Below, piece by piece: positions 1 through 7,669 of a stretch of DNA of 15,489 nucleotides. The notes under the pieces are model-generated. The model did not search any database and had not been told where the DNA came from. It worked only from the letters and a program-made list of their open reading frames with translations. A program made the translations under genes and the position numbers. The first letter of the stretch is position 1. Every line of letters starts with the position of its first letter. Source of the stretch: CAZEER01 sp964511215 (GTDB lineage Bacteria > Fidelibacterota > Marinisomatia > Marinisomatales > UBA1611); contig CAZEER010000054.1 of the NCBI GenBank assembly GCA_964511215.1, positions 1-15,489 of the forward strand, in the 5' to 3' direction.

Positions 1-1920
1 CGTGCAAGGAAGGGGCTAGCGGACACCGCATTGAAGACTGCAGATGCTGGATATCTTACTAGGCGTTTAGTTCATGTAGCACAAGATGTTGTAGTTTATA
101 CAAAAGATTGTGGTACAATTAATGGAATCATTATATCTGATCTTAAGGAAGGTGAAGAAATTATAGAACCTCTTGCAGACCGCATACTTGGTAGGACGAT
201 CTTGGATGATTTTATAGTTAAAGGTAAGGTAATTGTGAAAGCTGGTTCAGTTATTGCGGAAAATGAAGCAGAATTAATTGGAGATATAGGTGTTGAGCAT
301 GTTCGCATTAGGTCTATCCTTACTTGTGAAGCTAAACGCGGAGTATGTGCTAAGTGCTATGGCTGGGATCTTTCTACGCATAAACTAGTGGATATTGGTA
401 CTGCTGTTGGTATTAGAGCAGCCCAAAGTATTGGAGAACCTGGTACCCAATTAACGCTTAGAACTTTCCATATTGGTGGAACAGCAACAAGGATAATTGA
501 ACAATCGGAAATGCTATCTAAGAGATCTGGGGTGGTTAAATTTTCTGAAAATTATGATTATGCTGATACAATAGATGAGGCAGGTGTCAAGGTTACTCGT
601 TGTATGGTTAGGCACTCGAAGCTTTTCATTTTAGATAAAAGTGGTAATGAGAGTACATCATTTAATGTGCCTTATGGGTCAACGGTGTTTGTAAAGGATG
701 GGGAGAAAATTAATCCAAAAACTATTTTAATAAAATGGGATCCCTATACAGATATAATTCTTGCAAGAGAAACAGGGTTTGTATCCTTAAATGATTTTAT
801 TGAAGGAGAGACATATGCGGTGGAAGCTGTTGAAGGTGGTAAAAAGCAAATGGTTGTTGTAGAAGCTCGGGATCGTAAACTTAGTCCCCATATAGAAATT
901 ATTGATAAAAATAAAAAAATACTTTCTGGTGGTACTATACTTCCAGTGAAAGCAACTTTAGTTGTAAATGATAAGCAAAAGGTTCAAAGAGGACAGACGT
1001 TGGTCAAAATCCCTAAAGATATTGGTAAGACTCGTGATATAACTGGAGGTTTGCCTCGTGTTGCGGAGTTGTTTGAATCACGTAAGCCCACAAACCCTGC
1101 TGTGATGACAGAAATAAGCGGTGAAGTTCGCTTTGGTGAAACAAAAAGAGGAATTAGGAAGATTTATGTAAAAGGTCTTGACGGAGAAGAAAGAGTATAT
1201 TCAATACCTTATGGTAAGCATGTCATAGTTCATGAAGGTGATTTTATTAATGCTGGTACAAATCTATGTGAAGGTGCAATATCTCCATCAGATATTTTGC
1301 ATGTTCTTGGGCCTTCTGCTGTAAAAGATTACCTTGTTAATGAAATACAAGAAGTCTATCGTTTGCAGGGTGTGAAAATTAATGATAAACATATCGAAGT
1401 TATTGTTAATCAAATGATGCAGAAAGTAAGTGTAAAAAATCCAGGTGACACAAGGTTTTTAGAAGAAGATAGGGTAGCAAAAAGAGAGTTCTTTCTAGAA
1501 AATGAGCGGATTACAAAAATGGTTATTGTTAATGACCCAGGAGATTCTCAATTGGAAAAAGGTGCAATGATTGATAGGGAAGATTTTCTTGATATTAATA
1601 AAGATTTAAAAACTGATGGTAAAGATGTTGCTAGTTATAAGAAACCAAAGCCAGCAACGTTTGAACCTATTCTAATGGGTATTACAAGGGCTTCACTTAA
1701 TACAGAAAGTTTTATATCAGCAGCGTCATTTCAAGAAACTACACGTGTCCTTACAGATGCATCTACGGCTGGGAAAACAGACCATCTCCAAGGTCTTAAA
1801 GAAAATGTAGCAGTTGGTCGACTAATACCTGCAGGTACTGGTGCTCCAGGATTTGTAGATATGTTGGTTGGTGTTCATGATTCAGATGAGGATGGAAATA
1901 TTGAGGATGCTGTAGCATAA
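1..1920 (+). CDS. rpoC: RNA polymerase beta' subunit, C-terminal part (5' end outside window)
   Basis: This is the C-terminal 639 codons of the largest RNA polymerase core subunit. The reading frame is open from base 1, so the TTG at 31 is an internal leucine and not a start. It begins in the bridge helix (ARKGLADTALKTADAGYLTR). The second zinc site has four cysteines at codons 37, 109, 116 and 119. The trigger loop follows at about codons 150-160 (QLTLRTFHIGG, with the catalytic-loop histidine at codon 157). About 180 residues then lie between the trigger loop and DITGGLPRVAELFE at codon 346, matching the SI3-type trigger-loop insertion known from E. coli. The end (about codons 560-639) carries the FISAASFQETTRVLT segment. 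The stop TAA is followed in frame by TGA. rpsL starts 78 bases on with no visible terminator, so the two genes are probably co-transcribed. The missing N-terminal part is almost certainly the rpoC at the other end of the window. Confidence 0.97.
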   Translation, partial: RARKGLADTALKTADAGYLTRRLVHVAQDVVVYTKDCGTINGIIISDLKEGEEIIEPLADRILGRTILDDFIVKGKVIVKAGSVIAENEAELIGDIGVEHVRIRSILTCEAKRGVCAKCYGWDLSTHKLVDIGTAVGIRAAQSIGEPGTQLTLRTFHIGGTATRIIEQSEMLSKRSGVVKFSENYDYADTIDEAGVKVTRCMVRHSKLFILDKSGNESTSFNVPYGSTVFVKDGEKINPKTILIKWDPYTDIILARETGFVSLNDFIEGETYAVEAVEGGKKQMVVVEARDRKLSPHIEIIDKNKKILSGGTILPVKATLVVNDKQKVQRGQTLVKIPKDIGKTRDITGGLPRVAELFESRKPTNPAVMTEISGEVRFGETKRGIRKIYVKGLDGEERVYSIPYGKHVIVHEGDFINAGTNLCEGAISPSDILHVLGPSAVKDYLVNEIQEVYRLQGVKINDKHIEVIVNQMMQKVSVKNPGDTRFLEEDRVAKREFFLENERITKMVIVNDPGDSQLEKGAMIDREDFLDINKDLKTDGKDVASYKKPKPATFEPILMGITRASLNTESFISAASFQETTRVLTDASTAGKTDHLQGLKENVAVGRLIPAGTGAPGFVDMLVGVHDSDEDGNIEDAVA

Positions 1921-1986
1921 TGAATAAGAGTTCAATAAAATGATTTGTGTTTTTAAAGAAAATTATTGTGTAATTTTGTTAGCTAT

Positions 1987-1991
1987 GGAAG
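1987..1991 (+). promoter_or_regulatory. Ribosome binding site of rpsL (GGAAG)
   Basis: This purine-rich site ends 7 bases before the ATG at 1999. It decides the rpsL start against the in-frame TTG at 1966, which has no comparable site. Confidence 0.6.
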
Positions 1992-1998
1992 AAATGAT

Positions 1999-2364
1999 AT
2001 GCCGACGATAAATCAATTAGTTAGAAAAGGCAGGAAGCGAATATTGAAGAAAACAAGCACTCCTGCTTTAATGAGTAATCCTCAGAAAAGAGGTGTATGT
2101 ACACGTGTTTACACTACAACGCCTAAAAAACCTAACTCAGCATTGAGAAAAGTTGCCAGGGTGAGGCTCACTAATGGTATGGAAGTTGCAGCCTATATTC
2201 CTGGTGAAGGTCATAATCTTCAAGAGCATAGTATTGTGCTTATCGAGGGTGGCCGAGTTAAAGATTTACCTGGAGTGCGATATCATGTGGTAAGAGGTAC
2301 GTTGGATACTGCTGGAGTTAGTGATAGGAAAACTAGTCGCTCACGTTATGGGGCAAAAAAATAA
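1999..2364 (+). CDS. rpsL: 30S ribosomal protein S12
   Basis: S12 sits at the decoding centre of the small subunit and helps control tRNA selection. The product is 121 residues, close to the usual length. Family motifs are MPTINQLVRKGRK at the N-terminus, TPKKPNSALRK at 41-51 and GRVKDLPGVRYH at 85-96. The lysines linked to streptomycin sensitivity in other bacteria (here K44 and K88) are the wild-type residues. I chose the ATG at 1999 over an in-frame TTG at 1966, because the protein family begins at MPTINQ and a GGAAG ribosome binding site lies 7 bases upstream. It is the first gene of the str cluster, followed after 9 bases by rpsG. Confidence 0.97.
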   Translation: MPTINQLVRKGRKRILKKTSTPALMSNPQKRGVCTRVYTTTPKKPNSALRKVARVRLTNGMEVAAYIPGEGHNLQEHSIVLIEGGRVKDLPGVRYHVVRGTLDTAGVSDRKTSRSRYGAKK

Positions 2365-2373
2365 ATTAGAATC

Positions 2374-2838
2374 ATGAGAAGAAGGCGCCCAGAGAAAAGA
2401 AAAATTTTACCTGATCCCGTTTATGGTGATAGGATGGTTGCTAAATTTGTGAATTATGTTATGAAAGGTGGTAAGAAGGGGATTGCTGAGAAAATATTCT
2501 ATGGTGCAATGGATAAAGTGAATAAACTAACAAAAAGTGATGGATATAAAATTTTTGAAAAAGCTATAGAAAATGCCTCACCATCTGTTGAGGTTAAATC
2601 TAGGAGGATAGGTGGGGCTACCTATCAGGTCCCGATAGAGGTGCCAAAAAACCGAAGATTTTTTCTTGCGTCTCATTGGATAATTAATGCTGCTTCTAGT
2701 CGTTCTGGGAAACCAATGGCGGAAAAGCTTGCTACAGAATTAATTGCTGCAGCGAATGGTGATGGTGGTGCCATAAAGAAAAAGGATGATACACACCGTA
2801 TGGCAGATGCAAATAAAGCTTTCGCTCATTTCCGTTAA
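2374..2838 (+). CDS. rpsG: 30S ribosomal protein S7
   Basis: S7 is a primary 16S rRNA binding protein that starts assembly of the 30S head and contacts E-site tRNA. The product is 154 residues, within the normal range. It starts MRRRRPEKRKILPDPVYGD. It has the conserved GGATYQVPIEV at 80-90 and the FLASHWII segment near 97-104, and it ends HRMADANKAFAHFR. It follows rpsL after 9 bases and has no recognisable Shine-Dalgarno site (the bases before ATG read AATTAGAATC), so translation may depend on coupling to rpsL. The short gap leaves no room for the long S7-binding intercistronic hairpin known from E. coli. Confidence 0.97.
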   Translation: MRRRRPEKRKILPDPVYGDRMVAKFVNYVMKGGKKGIAEKIFYGAMDKVNKLTKSDGYKIFEKAIENASPSVEVKSRRIGGATYQVPIEVPKNRRFFLASHWIINAASSRSGKPMAEKLATELIAAANGDGGAIKKKDDTHRMADANKAFAHFR

Positions 2839-2858
2839 TTTATTAAACAAAAATAATA

Positions 2859-4949
2859 TTGAAAGATATACAATTAGATAAAGTGAGAAATATAGGCATA
2901 ATGGCCCATATTGATGCGGGTAAGACTACTCTAACTGAACGTGTTTTATATTATACTGGTCGAACACATAGAATTGGAGAAGTACATGATGGTGCTGCTA
3001 CTATGGATTGGATGGAGCAAGAGCAAGAGAGGGGTATAACTATTACTTCAGCTGCTACTTCTTGTTTTTGGAATAAGCATAGAATAAATATTATTGATAC
3101 ACCGGGGCATGTTGATTTTACTGTAGAGGTAGAAAGATCTTTGCGTGTTCTTGATGGTGCAGTTGGTGTTTTCTGTGCTGTCGGTGGTGTGGAACCTCAG
3201 AGTGAAACCGTTTGGCGGCAGGCAGATAAATACAACGTACCTAGAATTGCATTTGTAAATAAAATGGATCGAGTTGGTGCGGATTTTTTTCATGTTGTAA
3301 AGATGATTAAAAAACGTTTGGGGACAAATCCGTTACCTCTTGTTATTCCTATTGGCAGCGGAGAAATATTTACCGGTATCATTGACCTTTTAGAGATGAA
3401 ATCAATTTTATATAATGAAAGCACTATGGGATCGCGTTTTGAATATGGGGAAATTCCTGATGATATGAAAGATGAAGCGGATAAATGGAGACATCACCTT
3501 ATTGAAGAGACGGCTACATACGATGAGCATTTGATGGAAAAATATTTGGCAGATGAAAAAATTTCAGTTTTGGAGTTGAAATCTGCAATAAGAAAAGGTT
3601 GCTTAGATAATACGTTTGTTCCAACATTATGTGGCTCAGCCTTCAAAAATAAAGGTGTCCAGAGGCTATTGGATGCTGTTTCTAATCTTTTACCATCACC
3701 TTTAGATGTTGGGTCCATAACTGGAAGAGATCCAAAAGATTCTGATTCAGATAAAGTTCGTGGTGTAAATGACGATGAACCTTTTAGTGCTCTCGCATTT
3801 AAAATTATGACAGATCCATATGTTGGTAAGTTAACATATATAAGAGTTTATTCAGGAGAGATTAAAGCTGGATCGTATGTATATAATCCTACTTCTGGTA
3901 AGCGAGAAAGAATTAGTCGTATTCTCTTAATGCATTCAAATAAAAGGGAAGAACGTGATAAAATGTCTACTGGTGAAATTGTAGCAGCAGTTGGATTGAA
4001 AAATGTGAAAACAGGTCACACTCTTTGTGATGAAAAAAATCAGATTTTACTAGAATCTATGGATTTCCCTGAGCCGGTTGTTTCGGTATCTGTGGAACCA
4101 GTAAGTAAGGGTGATCAAGATAACCTGTCAAAGTCTTTAGTTAAATTAGGTGAAGAAGATCCTACATTTAGAGTTTCAACTGATGATGAAACTGGTCAGA
4201 CAATAATATCTGGTATGGGTGAGTTGCATCTAGAGATTCTTATTGATCGTTTATTACGAGAATTTAAGGTTAAAGCTAATATTGGCCAACCAATGGTTGC
4301 ATATCGAGAGGCGATTACTAAGTCTATTTCAAATGTTGATGTTAAATTTGTTCGCCAGTCTGGTGGCCGAGGACAATACGGACATGTAGTGATAAATGTA
4401 GAGCCTAATGAACCGGGAAAGGGCTATCATTTCGAAAATAAAATTGTAGGTGGTGTTATTCCAAGAGAATATATTCCTTCAGTGGATAAAGGAATACAAG
4501 AAGCATTAAAAAATGGTGTATTAGCTGGTTATCCTATAGAAGATGTTAGGGTTGAATTAGTATTTGGTTCCTATCATGATGTTGACTCATCAGAAATGGC
4601 TTTCAAAATTGCTGGATCCATGGCAATCCAAGATGCGTGTAAAAAAGCAAATACAAAGCTGATGGAACCTATAATGCATGTAGAGGTAATTGTTCCTGAA
4701 GAGTATTTAGGTGATGTTATGGGTGACTTAAGTTCAAGAAGAGGTAAGATTGAAGGAATGGAGCAAAGAAAAGAAGCTCAAGTTGTATCTGCATTTGTTC
4801 CTTTGAGTAGTATGTTTGGTTATGTTACAGATCTTCGTTCTATCACGCAAGGTAGGGCTGTTTTTCATATGGATTTTGCAAAATACCAACAAGTACCAGC
4901 TAGTATAGAAGAAGATATTTTAGAAAAAGTTCATGGTAAGGTTTCATAA
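2859..4949 (+). CDS. fusA: Translation elongation factor G
   Basis: EF-G is the GTPase that drives translocation of tRNA and mRNA through the ribosome and, with ribosome recycling factor, splits ribosomes after termination. The product is 696 residues, normal for the family. The GTPase motifs are in order: AHIDAGKT at 16-23, RGITI at 58-62, DTPGH at 80-84, NKMD at 134-137, then GSAF. The later domains include GMGELHLEIL and the RQSGGRGQYGHV stretch of domain IV. The likely start is TTG at 2859. The first in-frame ATG falls inside the P-loop region (NIGIMAHIDAGK) and is too late. No ribosome binding site is visible before the TTG. It lies 20 bases after rpsG and 21 before tuf, as in the str operon. 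Confidence 0.97.
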   Translation: MKDIQLDKVRNIGIMAHIDAGKTTLTERVLYYTGRTHRIGEVHDGAATMDWMEQEQERGITITSAATSCFWNKHRINIIDTPGHVDFTVEVERSLRVLDGAVGVFCAVGGVEPQSETVWRQADKYNVPRIAFVNKMDRVGADFFHVVKMIKKRLGTNPLPLVIPIGSGEIFTGIIDLLEMKSILYNESTMGSRFEYGEIPDDMKDEADKWRHHLIEETATYDEHLMEKYLADEKISVLELKSAIRKGCLDNTFVPTLCGSAFKNKGVQRLLDAVSNLLPSPLDVGSITGRDPKDSDSDKVRGVNDDEPFSALAFKIMTDPYVGKLTYIRVYSGEIKAGSYVYNPTSGKRERISRILLMHSNKREERDKMSTGEIVAAVGLKNVKTGHTLCDEKNQILLESMDFPEPVVSVSVEPVSKGDQDNLSKSLVKLGEEDPTFRVSTDDETGQTIISGMGELHLEILIDRLLREFKVKANIGQPMVAYREAITKSISNVDVKFVRQSGGRGQYGHVVINVEPNEPGKGYHFENKIVGGVIPREYIPSVDKGIQEALKNGVLAGYPIEDVRVELVFGSYHDVDSSEMAFKIAGSMAIQDACKKANTKLMEPIMHVEVIVPEEYLGDVMGDLSSRRGKIEGMEQRKEAQVVSAFVPLSSMFGYVTDLRSITQGRAVFHMDFAKYQQVPASIEEDILEKVHGKVS

Positions 4950-4958
4950 TAAATAATT

Positions 4959-4963
4959 GGGAG
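4959..4963 (+). promoter_or_regulatory. Ribosome binding site of tuf (GGGAG)
   Basis: This site lies 7 bases before the ATG at 4971. It supports that start over the TTG three bases earlier, and the family start MAKEKF agrees. Confidence 0.6.
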
Positions 4964-4970
4964 AAAATTG

Positions 4971-6161
4971 ATGGCCAAAGAAAAATTTGAAAGAACCAAA
5001 CCTCATGTTAATATTGGTACGATAGGTCATGTTGATCATGGTAAAACAACGCTTACTGCTGCGATAACTATGGTGCAGAGTGCACGTGGTTTTGCTGAAG
5101 CAATGCCTTTTGATAATATTGATAATGCTCCTGAAGAACGAGAGCGTGGAATAACAATTCAGACTGCCCATGTTGAATATGAAACTGAAGCCAGGCACTA
5201 TGCTCATGTTGATTGTCCAGGTCATGCTGATTATATAAAAAATATGATTACTGGTGCAGCTCAAATGGATGGTGCTGTGCTAGTCGTTTCTGCCGCAGAT
5301 GGTCCTATGCCTCAAACTCGAGAGCATGTTTTGCTTGCGAAGCAAGTGAATGTACCATCGATTGTTGTGTTTATGAATAAAGTTGATCAGGTTGATGATG
5401 AAGAACTGTTGGAGTTGGTAGAGATGGAGCTTCGTGATTTATTAAATGAATATGAGTTTCCAGGTGATGATACCCCAATTATCAAAGGTTCGGCTTTAAA
5501 CGCACTAAATTCGCCAAGTGATGAATCTGCTAATAAATGTATTGTTGAATTAATGGAGGCTTGTGATAGTTTTATTTCTGAGCCAGAAAGGGACGTAGAT
5601 AAACCATTTTTGATGCCTGTAGAAGACGTTTTTTCAATAACGGGGCGTGGTACAGTGGGGACAGGCCGTATTGAGCGAGGTATTATTAAAGTGGGTGATG
5701 AGATTTCTATCTTAGGTATGGGTGCAGATAGTAAGACGACAGTGACTGGTGTTGAGATGTTTAGAAAACTTCTTGATCAAGGGCAGGCTGGTGATAATGC
5801 TGGTTTATTATTGCGTGGTGTTGATAAGGAAGATTTAAATCGAGGAATGGTTTTAGCTGCTCCAGGATCAATTACGCCTCATACAAATTTTAAAGCCAGT
5901 GTGTATGTATTGAAAAAAGAAGAAGGGGGTCGTCATACTCCGTTTTTTAATGGTTATCGTCCTCAATTTTATTTTCGGACAACCGATGTAACGGGGGTTG
6001 TGACTTTAGCTGAAGGGACAGAGATGGTTATGCCTGGTGATAATGTGGAATTTAACGTTGAATTAATTACGCCTATTGCGATGGATAAAGAATTGCGTTT
6101 TGCTATTCGAGATGGTGGTCATACTGTGGGCGCAGGTGTAGTAACGGATATTGCTGACTAA
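4971..6161 (+). CDS. tuf: Translation elongation factor Tu
   Basis: EF-Tu carries aminoacyl-tRNA to the ribosomal A site as a ternary complex with GTP. The product is 396 residues, normal length. GTPase motifs are GHVDHGKT at 19-26, RGITI at 59-63, DCPGH at 81-85, NKVD at 136-139 and GSAL at 173-176. Domains 2 and 3 are complete (RGTVGTGRIERG, then GGRHTPFF and RDGGHTVGAG near the end). The neighbours are contradictory. fusA upstream is the usual tufA context, normally followed by rpsJ. rpmG, tRNA-Trp and secE downstream are the usual tufB context. I infer that this copy may be a composite of two near-identical genes merged in assembly. The coding sequence itself shows no frameshift or seam that I can detect. 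Confidence 0.97.
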   Translation: MAKEKFERTKPHVNIGTIGHVDHGKTTLTAAITMVQSARGFAEAMPFDNIDNAPEERERGITIQTAHVEYETEARHYAHVDCPGHADYIKNMITGAAQMDGAVLVVSAADGPMPQTREHVLLAKQVNVPSIVVFMNKVDQVDDEELLELVEMELRDLLNEYEFPGDDTPIIKGSALNALNSPSDESANKCIVELMEACDSFISEPERDVDKPFLMPVEDVFSITGRGTVGTGRIERGIIKVGDEISILGMGADSKTTVTGVEMFRKLLDQGQAGDNAGLLLRGVDKEDLNRGMVLAAPGSITPHTNFKASVYVLKKEEGGRHTPFFNGYRPQFYFRTTDVTGVVTLAEGTEMVMPGDNVEFNVELITPIAMDKELRFAIRDGGHTVGAGVVTDIAD

Positions 6162-6172
6162 GGAAAAATATT

Positions 6173-6337
6173 ATGGCTGGAAATAGTAAAAGGGTGATTG
6201 TGCAATTAGAGAGCACAGCTGGTACAGGATATCGTTATACCGTAATGAAAAGTAAGAAAAATCATCCTAGTAGAATCGAATACAGAAAATTTGATCCTGT
6301 TCTTAGGAAGCATGTCATTTTCAAAGAAACAAAATAG
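6173..6337 (+). CDS. rpmG: 50S ribosomal protein L33, cysteine-free type
   Basis: This is a 54-residue basic protein of the large subunit, near the E site. Reading from ATG at 6173 it starts MAGNSKRVIVQLE, continues through GTGYRYTVMKSKKN at about 17-30 and PSRIEYRKFDPVLRKH at about 32-47, and ends FKETK before TAG. The lysine-rich NKKN-type turn and the RKFDPVLRKH stretch are typical of L33. It has no cysteine, so it belongs to the form without the zinc ribbon. An AGGA site lies 8-10 bases upstream of the start, 11 bases after the tuf stop, so it is probably translated from the tuf transcript. rpmG next to secE and tRNA-Trp is a common arrangement in bacteria. Similar L33 forms occur in Bacteroidetes, which supports an FCB origin. 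Confidence 0.93.
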   Translation: MAGNSKRVIVQLESTAGTGYRYTVMKSKKNHPSRIEYRKFDPVLRKHVIFKETK

Positions 6338-6377
6338 ATTAACAATAATAATTAATATGAATAAATACTACAACATT
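6338..6377 (+). other. Short AT-rich spacer between rpmG and tRNA-Trp
   Basis: These 40 bases are almost pure A/T and separate rpmG from the tRNA. I see no hairpin followed by a T run, so no terminator is called. A possible -10-like TAATAT occurs near 6354-6359, but without a convincing -35 box I do not call a promoter. Confidence 0.4.
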
Positions 6378-6450
6378 AGGAGAGTAGCTCAATTGGTAGA
6401 GCAACGGCCTCCAAAGCCGTAGGTTGCAGGTTCAAGTCCTGTCTCTCCTG
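6378..6450 (+). tRNA. trnW: tRNA-Trp (anticodon CCA)
   Basis: A full cloverleaf can be folded by eye. The acceptor stem AGGAGAG (6378-6384) pairs with CTCTCCT (6443-6449). The D stem is GCTC with GAGC. The anticodon stem ACGGC/GCCGT (6404-6408, 6416-6420) encloses the loop CTCCAAA with anticodon CCA at 6411-6413. The T stem GCAGG/CCTGT encloses the loop TTCAAGT. The discriminator base is G at 6450. The next bases are CAA, so the 3' CCA end is not encoded and must be added after transcription. A tRNA-Trp just upstream of secE is a widely conserved placement and supports the tufB-secE context on this side. Confidence 0.97.
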
Positions 6451-6501
6451 CAATAATTGAAACCTTGTATTAGTAGTTCACTTTACTTTTAGGATAAATA
6501 A

Positions 6502-6684
6502 ATGTTTAATAAGCTTCAGCAATTTTTGGCTGATGTAAAATTTGAAATGAATAAGGTCTCGTGGCCTGGTTGGGAAGATCTAAAAGGTTCTACCTATGTC
6601 GTTTTGTCTCTGTCGTTTATATTGATAGTCTTTCTCTTTATTGTTGATTTTTTTCTTGCGAAAATTTTAAACATAATATTGTAA
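6502..6684 (+). CDS. secE: Preprotein translocase subunit SecE
   Basis: SecE is the small clamp subunit of the SecYEG channel in the inner membrane. The product is 60 residues with one membrane segment at about 31-53 (VVLSLSFILIVFLFIVDFF). Before it is the conserved cytoplasmic amphipathic stretch with the motif KVSWPGWEDL at 18-27. This short one-helix form is the common bacterial type; the E. coli protein has three helices. An AGGA site lies 7 bases before the ATG. nusG starts 2 bases after the stop, the nearly universal secE-nusG pairing. Confidence 0.95.
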   Translation: MFNKLQQFLADVKFEMNKVSWPGWEDLKGSTYVVLSLSFILIVFLFIVDFFLAKILNIIL

Positions 6685-6686
6685 TT

Positions 6687-7220
6687 ATGGATTGGTACAC
6701 ATTACGCGTTATTTCTGGAAAAGAAAAAAAAATAAAAGAATCGATCCTTTATGAAATTGAAATGTCAACATTTAGTGAACAAATAGGTGATGTGTTGGTA
6801 CCATCAGAAAATATTGTAGAGATGCGTGATGGCAAAAAGAAAATTAGGGAGAGAGTTTTCTTTCCTGGTTATTTGTTGATACGCTTGGAGATGAATAAAG
6901 AAACACGCTATCTCTTGGAGAATGTTAATGGAGTTATTTCATTTGTTGGTCCAAATGCAGATCCTCAGCCGTTAAAACCGGAAGAAGCTCAGAGGTTTTT
7001 AGGAGATTTCGATGGCGGAGATGGTCCCTTAAGGGTGACTGAAGCTGCTCCTTTTATAGTAGGTGATTCTGTGAAAGTGACAGATGGCCCATTTATGGAT
7101 TTCTCTGGTCTTGTGCAAGAGGTTAACCATGATAAGCAAAAATTAAAGGTTTTGGTGAGTATATTTGGTCGTCAAACCCCTGTTGAGCTTGATTATCTAC
7201 AGGTTGAAATAGAATTGTAG
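6687..7220 (+). CDS. nusG: Transcription termination/antitermination factor NusG
   Basis: NusG binds the RNA polymerase clamp during elongation, influences pausing, and through its C-terminal domain links to Rho or ribosomal S10. The product is 177 residues, typical length. The N-terminal domain begins MDWYTLRVISGKEKK and holds RERVFFPGYLLIRL around 54-67. The C-terminal KOW domain is at about 124-177 (VGDSVKVTDGPFMDFSGLV near 125-143). It starts 2 bases after secE with no Shine-Dalgarno site visible, which suggests translational coupling. It ends with an in-frame tandem stop, TAG then TAA. Confidence 0.97.
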   Translation: MDWYTLRVISGKEKKIKESILYEIEMSTFSEQIGDVLVPSENIVEMRDGKKKIRERVFFPGYLLIRLEMNKETRYLLENVNGVISFVGPNADPQPLKPEEAQRFLGDFDGGDGPLRVTEAAPFIVGDSVKVTDGPFMDFSGLVQEVNHDKQKLKVLVSIFGRQTPVELDYLQVEIEL

Positions 7221-7236
7221 TAAGGAATTTTATGTT

Positions 7237-7662
7237 ATGGCAAAAAAGATTATAGGGTTTATAAAATTACAGATTCAAGCTGGTCAAGCTAATCCAGCTC
7301 CTCCTGTTGGACCTGCATTAGGTCAACAGGGTGTTAATATTATGGATTTTTGTAAGGCTTTTAATGCATCCACTCAAGAGAAAATAGGGGATTTAATTCC
7401 GGTTGAAATAACTGTGTATGCTGATCGCAGTTTTACTTTTGTTACTAAGACACCACCTGCTGCTCGATTGATTCTGAAGGCTGCTAAAATAGAGAAAGGT
7501 TCAGGTGAGCCTAATCGAGATAAAGTGGGCGTGGTGACTGAAAGTGATTTACGATCCATTGCACAACTTAAAATGGAAGATTTGAATGCAAACACAATAG
7601 AAAAAGCAATAGAAATGATTCGTGGTACTTGTGTCTCGATGGGAATTGAAGTAGAAGGTTAA
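7237..7662 (+). CDS. rplK: 50S ribosomal protein L11
   Basis: L11 binds the GTPase-associated region of 23S rRNA at the base of the L7/L12 stalk and is needed for factor GTPase function and for RelA activation during starvation. The product is 141 residues, the standard length. It begins MAKKIIGFIKLQIQAGQANP and contains the proline-rich APPVGPALGQQGVN at about 21-34, the hinge contacted by thiostrepton in other bacteria. The rRNA-binding C-terminal domain follows, with TKTPPAA and a conserved helix near the end. An AAGGA site lies about 10 bases upstream. rplA follows after 7 bases. Confidence 0.97.
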   Translation: MAKKIIGFIKLQIQAGQANPAPPVGPALGQQGVNIMDFCKAFNASTQEKIGDLIPVEITVYADRSFTFVTKTPPAARLILKAAKIEKGSGEPNRDKVGVVTESDLRSIAQLKMEDLNANTIEKAIEMIRGTCVSMGIEVEG

Positions 7663-7669
7663 AATAAAA

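Noticed and set aside
480..1030. Segment after the trigger loop in beta' as an inserted foreign domain
   Set aside because: Motifs such as VPYG, WDP and GFV align with the SI3 insertion known from E. coli beta', so it is a normal lineage feature.
1966..1998. N-terminal extension of S12 from TTG at 1966
   Set aside because: S12 proteins begin at MPTINQ, and the GGAAG site serves the ATG at 1999.
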